From positions 147,324 through 211,323 of the forward strand of contig NZ_FNVO01000013.1 of assembly GCF_900108175.1 (NCBI RefSeq): DNA of 64,000 nucleotides, read 5' to 3'. The notes beneath the pieces are model-generated. The model saw only the letters and a program-made list of their open reading frames with translations, ran no database searches and was not told the DNA's origin. The translations under genes and the position numbers were made by a program. This document shows, piece after piece, positions 1 through 9,716 of this stretch (its first letter is position 1; the number at the start of each line of letters is the position of its first letter). The DNA is from Thermomonospora echinospora. GTDB taxonomy: Bacteria > Actinomycetota > Actinomycetes > Streptosporangiales > Streptosporangiaceae.

Positions 1-539
1 TCTTCAGTGAGGTCGGCGATCTCTCCGGTCAGACGGTCGATCTCGGCTTGCGCCACGACCCGGTCCTCGGCCCAGGCGGCCCGCAGCCGTTCCCGGTCGG
101 CGGTGAGCCTGCGGACCCGCTCCTCAAGGTCGCGGGCGTGCCGTTCGACCTCCCTCAGCCGGATGACCGCCTGCTCGAGCTCGTCGGTGACCTTGCGGAC
201 CCGGTATTCCTGGGGATGGGCCACCTCCAGGGCGCGCAACTGCAGTTCCGCCAGGTGTTCACGCACGGCCGAGGTCAGGGGCCTGCCGTTGTCGTCGTAC
301 CACGTGGCGAGGGCGTCCAGCAGCCACTGATCACGGGGCACCCGCTGACCGCTCAGGTACCGCGAGACCGTGCCCTTGTCGATGTGGTGCACCCGCGCGA
401 ACCGGCTGACGGACAGACCGGTGGCAGCGAACAGGGAGCGCAGCTCGGTCGCCCAGTCCCGCACCTCGGGGCTGAGATCCGGGGGCAACGGCTGCAGCGG
501 GGAGCGCGGCGCGGGAACGATCTCGGTCACCCGCACCAT
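1..539 (-). CDS. HTH and coiled-coil regulator, 3' end cut by window edge
   Basis: The reading frame opens with an ATG at 539 and stays open for 179 codons to the window edge, so the C-terminus is missing. Residues about 30-70 form an XRE-like helix-turn-helix: the stretch GLSVSRFARVHHIDKGTVSR has the usual spacing of helix 2, turn and recognition helix, followed by YLSGQRVP. From about residue 110 onward the protein is charged and lacks Pro and Gly, with heptad-like L/V spacing (LEQAVIRLREVERHARDLEE), so a long coiled coil is likely. Proteins of this plan (HTH, then coiled coil) are common orphan regulators in Actinomadura-type genomes. They often lie near DUF6879 genes, as here. Target and ligand are unknown. 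The start was chosen because the MVRVTEI lead leaves the HTH intact. Confidence 0.6.
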   Translation of the reverse strand, partial: MVRVTEIVPAPRSPLQPLPPDLSPEVRDWATELRSLFAATGLSVSRFARVHHIDKGTVSRYLSGQRVPRDQWLLDALATWYDDNGRPLTSAVREHLAELQLRALEVAHPQEYRVRKVTDELEQAVIRLREVERHARDLEERVRRLTADRERLRAAWAEDRVVAQAEIDRLTGEIADLTE

Positions 540-798
540 CTTGAGCGCTCGCGTTTCCCCCCCGCATCGCGAACGGGGCAGCCCGTGTTGTCAGCCCGGC
601 GCAACGCCCGATGCGGGCTGGTGCAACCGCCGCGCGATCGGCTTCCTTGGTCGATGTCCCGGCCCCGATCCAGGAAGCGACCATGTGCCGTTCTCCGTTT
701 CCCGCCGCACGTCACGGCAGAGCCGCCTTGCTCCTCGGGCTCCTCTGCGTCGCCGCCCTCGTGTCCGCCGCCCGCCGGCGGCCCTCCCGAAGCGGACG

Positions 799-1149
799 TC
801 ATCGGGCTCCCCGGCGAAGCCCAGGCGCCACCGTACGGTCCGCGCTCTTCAGGCCGACCAGGTGGAGGCGCCCTGCCAGAACGCCGTCCGGCAATGGACC
901 CGGCGGCACTGGCTGATCGTCGCCCAACACTGCGCCGAGGCGCTGCGCCTTGACGGCGGCGGCCAACCCCGGCCGTTCCTCGGGTGACTTGGCGAGCAAC
1001 TCCAGAACCAGTCGTTCGATGTCTTCGGGTACGTCGGAGCGGAGTTCGCGCAGCTTCGGCGGATCGTCCTGGACGTGAGCCGGCGTCAGGGCGGTGAGGT
1101 TGTCGGTCGTTTCGTCGAAGACGGGAGTGCCGATCAATTCAGTGGTCAC
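799..1149 (-). pseudogene. Ser/Thr protein kinase C-lobe remnant
   Basis: The frame reads GTPVFDETTDNL, then PPKLRELRSDVPEDIERLVL and ELLAKSPEERP. This is the very end of a bacterial Hanks-type kinase domain, where 'LL..dP..RP' closes helix I. Nothing upstream on the minus strand in any frame resembles the N-lobe, HRD or DFG motifs; the sequence beyond 1150 looks non-coding. After RPG the frame continues about 50 residues without recognisable structure and stops. I read this as the surviving 3' piece of a kinase gene, not a functional 116-residue protein. A second kinase remnant (N-lobe) lies at 10305-10472 on the other strand. The two do not obviously belong to the same original gene. Confidence 0.5.
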
Positions 1150-1663
1150 TCCAGGTTCTGTGTCCGGTTGTGGCCATCAGGCGGAGCCGGCCCGGCCATG
1201 CCGCGAACGTCGGCATCACATCGGCCATATGAGGCGGACAGAAAATTGGATATGCGTTCGCCCCGCAGGGATACCGGTAGGGCACTACGGGGTGGAGGGA
1301 CAGCCGGGAAGACGTTGAACAACGCACATGCCCGGATGCGCATGGTCCTGTGATGTTCCCATGGGATGACGATGACCTGCAGAGACTTCCATACAGGCGA
1401 TGACGGAACCGAGTCCGCCCGCCCACATGGAGATCATCACCGAGATTTCCGGAACGTTCCCGGATTGCACGTTCCAAGCTGCCGCACCGACGGCGTGATC
1501 CCGGGCGGCTCCTCTCGCAGAAGATCGAGAATCAACCTCGCCAAGACCCTTAGAGATCCAAAACAACTCTGACAAATCGACCGTTTCGACGGGGCATTGG
1601 CATTCCCAGGTACGCATGAGAAGCTGACAGTAAATGCGGGGAGTGGGGGGAAGGAGCCGGACC
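1150..1663. other. Intergenic gap, no gene seen
   Basis: About 510 bases with stops in all frames and no ORF of convincing composition. The tract is less GC-rich than its surroundings (for example around 1225-1250 and 1530-1580), which fits either promoter DNA for the operon at 1664 or the decayed upstream part of the kinase remnant at 799-1149. No clear inverted repeat or terminator was found. Confidence 0.5.
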
Positions 1664-1933
1664 ATGCGGAGACCCTGGGAGGCCGACCCCTCGGCGGGGT
1701 TCCGGCGGAGGCTGGGCGGGACGGCCGCCGAGCTGGGCAACAGCCGGCTGGACGACGACTGCCCGGACATCTGGGAGCTGGACAACGGCGATGTGGCCGT
1801 GATCGGGCGGGACCTCACCGAGGCGTACGACGGGCGGCTGCCGGCCGGAGTGCGGATCGGCCACGACGAGCGGCTGGTCATCCTGCCCGGGAACATGCTC
1901 CGGGCCGCCAAACGGGACATCCCCGATGCTTGA
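1664..1933 (+). CDS. Small conserved actinobacterial protein, DUF6879 partner
   Basis: An 89-residue acidic protein. An ATG at 1664 with AAGGAG at 1651-1656 (7-nt spacing) decides the start over the in-frame ATG at 1634, which has no ribosome-binding site. The core CPDIWELDNGDVAVIGRDLT, followed by DERLVILP, is a motif I recognise from the small proteins encoded immediately before DUF6879 genes in many actinomycetes. The biochemical role is unknown. The stop overlaps the start of the next gene by 8 bases, so the two are translationally coupled. There is no signal peptide or membrane segment. It probably acts with its DUF6879 neighbour in the cytoplasm, which is inferred from gene order only. 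Confidence 0.75.
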   Translation: MRRPWEADPSAGFRRRLGGTAAELGNSRLDDDCPDIWELDNGDVAVIGRDLTEAYDGRLPAGVRIGHDERLVILPGNMLRAAKRDIPDA

Positions 1934-2531
1934 GCGGCTGCGCGAGGTCGAGGGCACCGTCCTGGACCGCCCCGCCTACCACGCCGACTCCGCCCGGGAG
2001 AAGGCCCGCCTCACCGGCGTGATCTGGAAGCTGGAACGGGCCCAGCACTTCAGCGAGCCGCACGACCCGGCCTGGCAGGCGCTGATGGACGGCGACTGGG
2101 ACAGAGCACTGCGGATCTTCGAGGAGGAGCGTCCCGGCGTCCGCGAGAACGCGCGCTCCTACGCGCGGCGCGGCACCCCGTTCCGGCGGCTGCGCGTGGT
2201 CGAGCGTCCCGTCAGCCGCTATCTGCGGTGGGAGATGCACTACTTCCGGATCCTGGCCGAGGAGGGCTTCGAGCTGCGGGTCATCGACGCCGCGCGGCTG
2301 GCGGAGCTGGAACGAGAGCAGCCCGTCCCCGAGGTCGTGGTCCTGGGCGAGAAGGTGCTCTACCAGGTCCGTTACGACGAGCAGTGGGCGCCGTGCGGTG
2401 CGCGCCGCATCACCGACCCGCAGGCGGTCAGGGCGACCGCCGCGCAGATCGCGGCGTTGTGGGAACAGGGCGAGCCGCTGATCGACTTCTTCCACCGCGA
2501 GATAGCGCCGACCACCGTCTCCACCTGCTGA
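1926..2531 (+). CDS. DUF6879 family protein
   Basis: A 201-residue protein overlapping its upstream partner by 8 bases. Recognisable family features are an N-terminal helical stretch, the YARRGTPFRRLRVVERPVSR block (residues 79-98), then SRYLRWEMHYFRILAEEGFE, VVLGEKVLYQVRYD and a C-terminal ALWEQGEPLIDF. DUF6879 proteins are found almost only in actinobacteria, usually next to HTH regulators. Their molecular role has not been established to my knowledge; the alpha/beta fold with conserved Arg and Glu may bind a nucleotide or nucleic-acid ligand, which is speculation. No signal peptide. The next gene begins 13 bases downstream, so the three genes 1664-3198 probably form one transcript. Confidence 0.8.
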   Translation: MLERLREVEGTVLDRPAYHADSAREKARLTGVIWKLERAQHFSEPHDPAWQALMDGDWDRALRIFEEERPGVRENARSYARRGTPFRRLRVVERPVSRYLRWEMHYFRILAEEGFELRVIDAARLAELEREQPVPEVVVLGEKVLYQVRYDEQWAPCGARRITDPQAVRATAAQIAALWEQGEPLIDFFHREIAPTTVSTC

Positions 2532-2544
2532 CGCCAGGGGTCCC

Positions 2545-3198
2545 ATGCCGTCTTCGCGCAGACCCGCCCGTCAGGGGGCCCGGCGGTGGTCGTCCATCGC
2601 GCTGATCCTCGTTCTGGTGGCGATCGTCGGCGCGTTCGGCGTCTCCCCGTTCCTGCTGGACGCCTACGACGGCTCGGCCGCGCAGTGGGAGCGCCGCAGC
2701 CTGATCGGGCAGACCTACGGGGCGGCCTCGGCGATCCTGTCCGTCCTGGCGCTGCTCGGGGTGGTGGTGACCCTCGTCCTGCAGGCCAGGGAGACCGCCC
2801 TGGCCCGCGAGGAGGCGCGGCGGACCGCGATCGCCGACCTGCTGCGGATGGCCATGGACGACCCCGATCTGGACGCGTGCTGGGGACCGGTGCCCGCCGG
2901 CCAGGATCTGCGGACCCGCAGGCAGCAGCTCTACATCAACATGATCGTCTCCGAGTGGCGGATGTCCTTCGAGACGGGGGCGCTCGGCCCGGCCCGGCTG
3001 CGCGCCATCGCCGCGGAGATGTTCTCCGGCGAGCCCGGCCGCCTGTACTGGGAGTCCGCCCGCCACCGCCGCCTGTCCACCTCCCAGAGCCGCAAGGCCC
3101 GCCGCTTCCACGAGATCCTGGACGAGGAGTACCGACGGATCCACCCCCCTCCTGACCGGCGGCCGGGCGGTTCCACGGTGGGGGGCGGGGAGCTCTAG
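2545..3198 (+). CDS. DUF6082 family membrane protein
   Basis: A 217-residue protein. A basic N-terminus (SSRRPARQGARRW) leads into a hydrophobic helix at about 16-36 (SIALILVLVAIVGAFGVSPF), then a second hydrophobic helix at about 60-78 (ILSVLALLGVVVTLVLQAR). The remainder is a soluble domain with conserved DDPDLDACWGP and LYINMIVSEWRMSFE, the signature of DUF6082. The family is restricted to actinobacteria and has no known activity. The topology suggests a double-pass inner-membrane protein with a cytoplasmic C-terminal domain. The C-terminal 20 residues (PPDRRPGGSTVGGG) are low complexity. It follows the DUF6879 gene by 13 bases. AGGGG lies 4 nt before the ATG. Confidence 0.75.
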   Translation: MPSSRRPARQGARRWSSIALILVLVAIVGAFGVSPFLLDAYDGSAAQWERRSLIGQTYGAASAILSVLALLGVVVTLVLQARETALAREEARRTAIADLLRMAMDDPDLDACWGPVPAGQDLRTRRQQLYINMIVSEWRMSFETGALGPARLRAIAAEMFSGEPGRLYWESARHRRLSTSQSRKARRFHEILDEEYRRIHPPPDRRPGGSTVGGGEL

Positions 3199-3201
3199 CC
3201 T
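3196..3201 (+). promoter_or_regulatory. -10 box of a leaderless transcript (TAGCCT)
   Basis: TAGCCT (3196-3201) fits the actinobacterial -10 pattern TANNNT and ends 6 bases before the GTG at 3208. There is no ribosome-binding site before that GTG, so transcription probably begins at the start codon itself. Confidence 0.45.
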
Positions 3202-3207
3202 GGCCGG

Positions 3208-3564
3208 GTGGAGGACATCGGGGAGCTGGCGGATCGGTTGCGGGAGTTCGCGGTCGCGCGGGAGTGGGAGCACTATCACACGCCCAAGAACCTGGTGATG
3301 GCGCTGGCCGGTGAGGTCGGTGAGCTGGTCGCCGAGTTCCAGTGGCTGACGGCCGAGGAGTCGGTCCGCGTCATGGACGATCCGGAGGCCGCCTCGCGGG
3401 TGCGCGCCGAGCTGGGTGACGTCTTCGGCTATCTGGTCCGGCTGGCGGACGTGCTCGGCGTGGACCTCCTCGACGCGGCGGCGACAAAGCTGGAGGCGAA
3501 CGAACGACGCTACGACCCGGCCACCTACCGCGGCACGTTCCGCAAGGCGCCTCCGCTCCCCTGA
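3208..3564 (+). CDS. MazG-like nucleotide pyrophosphohydrolase
   Basis: A 118-residue all-alpha NTP pyrophosphatase of the dCTPase/RS21-C6 type. The family signature is visible: REWEHYHTPKNLVMALAGEV (residues 18-37) with EVGELVAEFQW giving the ExxE metal-binding pair, and ELGDVFGYLVRLADVLGVDL giving the second ExxD pair. A further helix holds KLEANERRYDP. Members hydrolyse non-canonical or excess (d)NTPs to NMP and pyrophosphate using Mg2+ and act as dimers in the cytoplasm as 'house-cleaning' enzymes. Length is typical. The gene starts with GTG directly after a TAGCCT -10 box and is likely expressed from its own leaderless transcript. A larger protein with related modules is encoded at 39609-40742. 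Confidence 0.85.
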   Translation: MEDIGELADRLREFAVAREWEHYHTPKNLVMALAGEVGELVAEFQWLTAEESVRVMDDPEAASRVRAELGDVFGYLVRLADVLGVDLLDAAATKLEANERRYDPATYRGTFRKAPPLP

Positions 3565-3690
3565 CCCCGGCCGTACCGGCGGGCACGGAGAGTTTCGCGG
3601 ACCGGCGGCGGGAGGATGTCCGGGGCGGGCCGGTGGCTTCGACGTCTCTGGTGGAGGGCGCCGGGAGGTGTCCGCGGAGAGGAGCAGAGC

Positions 3691-4112
3691 GTGAAGTACA
3701 TGATCATGCTGTACGGGTCGCAGCAGGATTACGACGTCCTGGCCGGTAAGGACGCCGACGGCAAGCCCGCCTGGGCGGCGCAGGACGTGGCGCGGATGCA
3801 CGAGTTCATGGGGGCCTGGAACCAGGGCCTGGTGGAGTCCGGGGAGTTCGTCGACGCCCAGGGCCTGACCGCTCCCGTCCACGCCCGCCGGATCCGGTTG
3901 CAGGACGGGGTTCCCGTGGTGACCGACGGGCCGTACCCCGAGACCCAGGAGGTGCTGGCCGGCTACACGGTCGTCGAGTGCGAGAGCTTCGACCGGGCCA
4001 CCGAGATCGCCGCGCACCTGGCGAACACCCCCCGTCCGGAGGGCGCGGCCCTGGAGCACGAGTGGTACGTGGACGTGCGGCCGATCGCCGACTCCCACGC
4101 CGAACTGGAGCT

Positions 4113-4116
<4 letters not shown>
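3691..4116 (+). CDS. YCII/DGPF family protein linked to ECF sigma factor
   Basis: A 141-residue protein starting with a GTG at 3691 preceded by GAGAGGAG. It carries the family hallmarks VKYMIMLYGSQQDYD at the N-terminus, GAWNQGLVESGEFVDAQGL, and the VVTDGPYPETQEVLAGYTVV block, which is the DGPF-type signature. YCII-fold proteins form dimeric ferredoxin-like barrels with a buried His/Asp or Arg pocket. Their substrate is unknown. Genes of this type are the signature neighbours of ECF42 sigma factors, and here the stop codon overlaps the sigma factor start, so the pair is co-translated. It is probably part of the regulon's output, not an anti-sigma factor; no membrane segment is present. Confidence 0.85.
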
Positions 4117-5372
<1,256 letters not shown>

Positions 5373-5480
5373 CCGCTCGGGTGCTCTCCTGGTGATCCGG
5401 CCCGCACCTGCCCGCCGCTGACGTAGGGGACGGGCTCCTTCTGGGCGGTTCGCTCCTGCGGTTCCGTCGGTGGGCGGGGC

Positions 5481-5486
5481 TAGGCT
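5481..5486 (+). promoter_or_regulatory. -10 box of a leaderless transcript (TAGGCT)
   Basis: TAGGCT sits exactly 7 bases before the ATG at 5494, and no purine-rich ribosome-binding site is present. This is the geometry of actinobacterial leaderless mRNAs, with the start codon at +1. Confidence 0.45.
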
Positions 5487-5493
5487 GCCGGGC

Positions 5494-8400
5494 ATGTCGA
5501 AGATCATCGACTATGGGCGGTTCGCGGAGCGGCTGGCCCGGGTCATGCCGCGCTGGGACGAGCGGGAGCGGATGCCGCAGGCCGAGTTCGCGGCGCATCT
5601 GGCCGACACCGGGCCACGGTGGGAGCTGCTGCGGGAGTTCCAGCAGGAGTGGGGGTACGAGCCGCCCGGCGGGGCGCCGTCCTGGCCGCGGTGGTCGGAG
5701 GACGCGCACAAGGAGTACCTGCGGCGGCTCAAGGCGGAGGCGACCGGGGAGGAGGAGGATGACGAGTTCGCCGGGGTCGATCTGGCGTTGCCGATCCCCC
5801 GGGCGCTCGACGAATGGTGGGATCTGCCGTTCAACTCCTTCACCTATCAGCCGCGGCTGTACTGGACGAATCCCGAGTGGCCGCCCACGGTGCGGCCCGA
5901 CCCGTCCGGTTACGGGGTCTCCGAGGGGCTGCCGGAGGACAACCCGTTCGTGGGTCCGGGCGAGGATCTGCGGGTGTGCGTGTTCAAAGCCGAGTACCAG
6001 TACTGCAACGAGTGGGGGTACCCGGCCGCCGAGGCGCACCTCGCCGACCCGCGGGTGCTGGTGAGCACCGAGGACGGCTGGGTCGTGCAGAGCGGGTCCA
6101 TCTCGGAGTTCTTCCTGCACCTGGCGCTCGAACGGCTGCCCCCGCACTTCGGGTGGACCCTGGAGTTCACCTACGGCGACTTGAAGGAGGACCCGGGACT
6201 GGTGGAGCGGGTACGGGCCGCCTACCCGGAGATGGGGCTGCGTCCGTGGCGGGAGCTGGCGCAGGAGGCGTACACCTATGGCGCGCCCGACGCGATCATC
6301 CGTCATGACGTGGGCGAGGGCGACTACCCGCTGAGGGTCTTCGGCCGAAACCGCGCCGCCTTGGAGCAGGTGGTACGGACACTCGGGGTCGAGCCGACCG
6401 AGGAGATGTTCTCGCCGCCCTATTACGAGGGGGCCTGGCTCGACCTCGCCCCCATCACGCTGGCCGTGGGCGACGCCGACGACGAGGGACGCTGGAAGGT
6501 GCGCGAGAGCCGCACGCAGCCACCGGTCACCCTCCCCGACGGTCCGGCCCCCCTCGGCCGCCCGGTGGAGACGCCGGTGGCCGGCCCCGGCGACCCGGCC
6601 GAGATGTCCGATGGCCCGGAGGCCATCGGCCCCGGTGGCCCGGTCCGGGCGGCGGACGACTCCCACGACCTGGTGACGGCCGTCGGTCGTGATGGGGGCC
6701 TGCTCGCCGCCGGGGGCCGGGACGGCGGCGTACGGGTGTGGTGGGACGGGGACGAGCGGGGCCATGCCCTGCATAACGGGCCCGTCACCGCCCTGGCCTG
6801 CTTCAACGTTCCCGGTGGGGCGCCGGTCGTGCTGAGCGGTGACGAGCGGGGGGCGCTGCGGCTGTGGGATGTGCGGCGTGAGCCGCTGGCGCGGCAGTAC
6901 GCGCGGCGTGCGGCGCCGGTCGTGGCCGTCGCGGCGGGGAAGCCGCCCACCGGGCTCGCCTTCGCGGCGGCCTGGGCGGACGGGCTCGTACGGCTCTGGG
7001 ACGTCGACTCGGGTGAGAGCGCCGACCTGAAGCTGGGCACCGGCATTGGCGCGCTGGAGCTGGGGGACGACGGCACGCTGACCGTGGGCGGCGGCCACGG
7101 CACGGTGGTGCTGGAGTTGAGCCCACAGCGGCTGTGGCCCCGGCGTGACCTGGTGCTCCGGCTAGAGGAGACCGACTGGGACGGGCTCGAAGCCGCCGAG
7201 GGAACCGCCGGCGAACTGCCCGACGAGATCCTCACGGTCGCGTTCGGCAGGGAACGCGAGGCCGAAGAGGCGCTGCGCAAGGTACGGCGGGCGATCCATC
7301 GGCCCGGCGCGGCCTTCCCTGCCACCGCCCCGGCCGCCGCGGTCCTGCTGGACGTGGCCGCCGGACCCGCCTGCCAGGTCCGGGTGTCCGTGCTGTCCCT
7401 GCTCTCCAACGTCGCGGACGTCCTGACCGACGATGAGATGCCCACGGGTGAAAGCGCCGTCCGACGTCTGGCGCAGGCGACGTTCGAGGCGGTCGAGGCC
7501 AGGGTGCCGATGCTGCTCGGCCTGCTGGACGACCCCGACCCGCTCGTCCGGGGCGCGGTAGCCGTCGTCCTGTCCTCCTTCCCCGGGCACCGGCCGCCGC
7601 TGGTCCCCGTCCTCCGGGAGCGGGTGGCCGGCGAGACCGACCCGGGCGCGGCCGGGGCGATGGTGATCTGTGTCGGGGTGCTGGCCCGCGACAGCGGCGA
7701 GCCGGTGGTGGAGTGGCTCACCGGCCTGCTGGCGGAGGAGCACAGCCACGAGGTGCGCATCGCCGCCGCGCTAGCCCTGCTGGAACTCGACCTGGAGGAG
7801 TACCCCGACGGCCTCGCCCCGGCGATCGCTGAGGCCGGCCGGGAGTCGGCGCTGGACGCCCAGCTGTGGACGGGCTCCAAGAGCGGCGCCGAACTGCTGT
7901 ACTCGATGATGAGCATCCGGCTGCCCGCACAGGTGGACTTCGTCCGCTTCGGTCTGGCGGCTCCCGGCGTCTCCACCGTGGTCCGTACGGTCGAGCATGC
8001 CGGTTTGTCGATGCGCAGGTGGCGGGCCGCCCCGGAACGGATGCTGCCGCTGCTCGCCGAACTGCTGCACGAGGAGGAGCCGCAGATCCGGGCTGCGGCC
8101 GTCACCGAGATCTCCAAGGCCGGTCCCGCCGTGGCCGCGATGGCCGACGCGCTGGTGCCGCTGCTCGGCGACGAGGACGAGACCGTCGCGGCGGGCGCGC
8201 TGGAGGCGCTGGCCCGGGTCGGCGACTCCCGCTGCCTGCCCGTCCTGATCGGGTCCGGCATGCGGCGCTGTTCGGAGTACGCCGTCGCCGGTATGGCCGC
8301 GCACGCCACGGAGCTGCTGCCGCACCTGCGCGCCTTCCTGGGCGCCTCCTCCGGTGCTGGTCCGGGCGCCGATCTGGGCGCCGCGGGTCACGAGGACGCG

Positions 8401-9051
8401 CGGCTCACCGCCGTACTGCACGGGCTGCGGCACTGGAATGTCGCCCCGCTGCTGCCCGAGCTGCTGGGCCTGCTGGAACGCGGCGTGGCCGTAGCGGACG
8501 TCGCCTCGTTGCTGGCCGGGCTGGGCGCGGCGGCGTCCGATGCCGTTCCCGCGCTGCGGGCCAGGCTGGACGACGACATCCCGCAGATTCGCCGGGACGC
8601 CGCCTGGGCACTGTGGTGGATCACCGGAGACGCCGGGGAGCCGCTGCGCGTCCTTGGGCCGTGCCTGTCTGAGACCCTCGACGACACCACTGCACAGCGG
8701 CTGTTCGACCTCGGTACGGCCGCCGCCCCGGCCGCACCGCTGGTCGAGCCGCTGCTTGAGGACGAACGGACGGCCGGGGCCGCCGCATGTGTGCTCTACC
8801 GGTCGACCGGGGACACCGAGCGCACCCTCCCCCACCTGACGGCCGCCGTCGCGGCGACCCCGGTCGGCATGCTCGCCATCCGCTGCCTCACCGAGATCGG
8901 CTCACCTGCCGCCGCCACGATCCCGGCCCTGCAACGGATCGCCGGCTCCGCGTACGTCCAGGCCACCGCCCCCGAGGACGACCTCATCGCAACCGACCTG
9001 ACCTACCGCGACCTGGCCGCCACCGCCCTGGCCCGCGTCACCGGCCCCTGA
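5494..9051 (+). CDS. SUKH-like / WD40 / HEAT-repeat scaffold protein
   Basis: A 1185-residue multidomain protein. Residues about 85-300 resemble a SMI1/KNR4 (SUKH) domain: LALPIPRALDEWWDLPFNS near its start, and a late block ending in VQSGSISEFFLHLALERL, typical of the fold. Residues about 385-550 contain WD40-like beta-propeller blades (GGVRVWWDGDERG, GDERGALRLWDVRREPL, WADGLVRLWDVDSGE). Residues about 560-1185 are HEAT/Armadillo-type helical repeats (LLGLLDDPDPLVRGAVAVVL; EEPQIRAAAVTEISKAGP; GDEDETVAAGALEALARVG; DDDIPQIRRDAAWALWWITG). All three are protein-interaction modules and no catalytic motif is visible. SUKH domains are known as immunity proteins against polymorphic toxins, but in such fusions they may simply be sensors. 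No signal peptide. Start chosen at ATG 5494 because a TAGGCT -10 box lies 7 nt upstream. Confidence 0.75.
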   Translation: MSKIIDYGRFAERLARVMPRWDERERMPQAEFAAHLADTGPRWELLREFQQEWGYEPPGGAPSWPRWSEDAHKEYLRRLKAEATGEEEDDEFAGVDLALPIPRALDEWWDLPFNSFTYQPRLYWTNPEWPPTVRPDPSGYGVSEGLPEDNPFVGPGEDLRVCVFKAEYQYCNEWGYPAAEAHLADPRVLVSTEDGWVVQSGSISEFFLHLALERLPPHFGWTLEFTYGDLKEDPGLVERVRAAYPEMGLRPWRELAQEAYTYGAPDAIIRHDVGEGDYPLRVFGRNRAALEQVVRTLGVEPTEEMFSPPYYEGAWLDLAPITLAVGDADDEGRWKVRESRTQPPVTLPDGPAPLGRPVETPVAGPGDPAEMSDGPEAIGPGGPVRAADDSHDLVTAVGRDGGLLAAGGRDGGVRVWWDGDERGHALHNGPVTALACFNVPGGAPVVLSGDERGALRLWDVRREPLARQYARRAAPVVAVAAGKPPTGLAFAAAWADGLVRLWDVDSGESADLKLGTGIGALELGDDGTLTVGGGHGTVVLELSPQRLWPRRDLVLRLEETDWDGLEAAEGTAGELPDEILTVAFGREREAEEALRKVRRAIHRPGAAFPATAPAAAVLLDVAAGPACQVRVSVLSLLSNVADVLTDDEMPTGESAVRRLAQATFEAVEARVPMLLGLLDDPDPLVRGAVAVVLSSFPGHRPPLVPVLRERVAGETDPGAAGAMVICVGVLARDSGEPVVEWLTGLLAEEHSHEVRIAAALALLELDLEEYPDGLAPAIAEAGRESALDAQLWTGSKSGAELLYSMMSIRLPAQVDFVRFGLAAPGVSTVVRTVEHAGLSMRRWRAAPERMLPLLAELLHEEEPQIRAAAVTEISKAGPAVAAMADALVPLLGDEDETVAAGALEALARVGDSRCLPVLIGSGMRRCSEYAVAGMAAHATELLPHLRAFLGASSGAGPGADLGAAGHEDARLTAVLHGLRHWNVAPLLPELLGLLERGVAVADVASLLAGLGAAASDAVPALRARLDDDIPQIRRDAAWALWWITGDAGEPLRVLGPCLSETLDDTTAQRLFDLGTAAAPAAPLVEPLLEDERTAGAAACVLYRSTGDTERTLPHLTAAVAATPVGMLAIRCLTEIGSPAAATIPALQRIAGSAYVQATAPEDDLIATDLTYRDLAATALARVTGP

Positions 9052-9125
9052 CCACCTCCCACGAGAGGCGTGTCCGGCAACCGGTGGCCGGGGCCAAGCG
9101 GCACGAATTCACCTGGACGAACGCT

Positions 9126-9617
9126 TCACTTGACCTCGCGGAGTCTTCCGGTCTCAACCTCGTAGATGAAGCCGCGTACCTGGTCGGTGTGCGGGATGGA
9201 GGGGTCGGCCTTGATGCGGCCGATGGACTGGCGGACGTCCTCCTCCAGATCGGCGAAGGCCTCGGCGGACCAGTCGGGCTTGATGCCGGTCTCGGTCTGG
9301 ATGGTGGCCTTGAACTCGTCGTCGGTGAAGGTGAGCATCCCGCAGTCGGTGTGGTGGATGAGGATGATCTCCCGGGTGCCCAGCAGACGCTGGCTGATGG
9401 CCAGGCTGCGTCGCTCGTCCGCGGTGATCACGCCGCCGGCGTTGCGGATGACGTGCGCGTCCCCCTCGTTCAGGCCGAGCAGTCCGTAGGGGTTGAGGCG
9501 GGCGTCCATGCACGCCACCACGGCCACGCCCTTGGCGGGCGGCAGGGGGAGGTGTCCCTTGTCGAAGGACGCCGCGTACCTCTCGGCGTTCGCGAGCAGC
9601 TCGTCGGTCACGCTCAT
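9126..9617 (-). CDS. Beta-class carbonic anhydrase
   Basis: 163 residues. Zinc-binding and catalytic residues are all visible: Cys36-Met-Asp38-Ala-Arg40 (VACMDARLNPYG), and His89-Thr-Asp-Cys92-Gly. The enzyme interconverts CO2 and bicarbonate in the cytoplasm, supplying bicarbonate to carboxylases. Length and motif spacing resemble the short mycobacterial beta-carbonic anhydrases (Rv1284 type). ATG at 9617 is preceded by AAGGAG on the minus strand. It is monocistronic; the convergent HEAT-repeat gene ends 74 bases away. A striking 33-bp near-palindrome lies about 46-78 bases before the start, so the gene is probably under repressor or activator control. Confidence 0.95.
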   Translation of the reverse strand: MSVTDELLANAERYAASFDKGHLPLPPAKGVAVVACMDARLNPYGLLGLNEGDAHVIRNAGGVITADERRSLAISQRLLGTREIILIHHTDCGMLTFTDDEFKATIQTETGIKPDWSAEAFADLEEDVRQSIGRIKADPSIPHTDQVRGFIYEVETGRLREVK

Positions 9618-9662
9618 GGGGTGCTCCTTATGTCTGGCGCCGGGCTCCGGACCGCACCTCCA

Positions 9663-9695
9663 CCATATTCCCTACCAAGTTAATAGGCAATATGG
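9663..9695. promoter_or_regulatory. 33-bp near-palindrome upstream of carbonic anhydrase
   Basis: Perfect 7-bp outer arms CCATATT (9663-9669) and AATATGG (9689-9695) flank inner arms CCTA (9671-9674) and TAGG (9684-9687), centred on 9679; 13 of 16 positions pair. The element is AT-rich in a GC-rich genome and sits in the promoter region of the minus-strand gene at 9617. It looks like a dimeric repressor/activator operator. The protein that binds it is not obvious in the window. Confidence 0.6.
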
Positions 9696-9716
9696 ACGCG
9701 TCCAGGCGGGGCGGGG

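Noticed and set aside
683..916. Plus-strand frame with a hydrophobic stretch (LLLGLLCVAALVSA) resembling a signal peptide
   Set aside because: No ribosome-binding site; composition becomes Arg/Pro-rich noise right after, and the kinase remnant on the other strand overlaps it.
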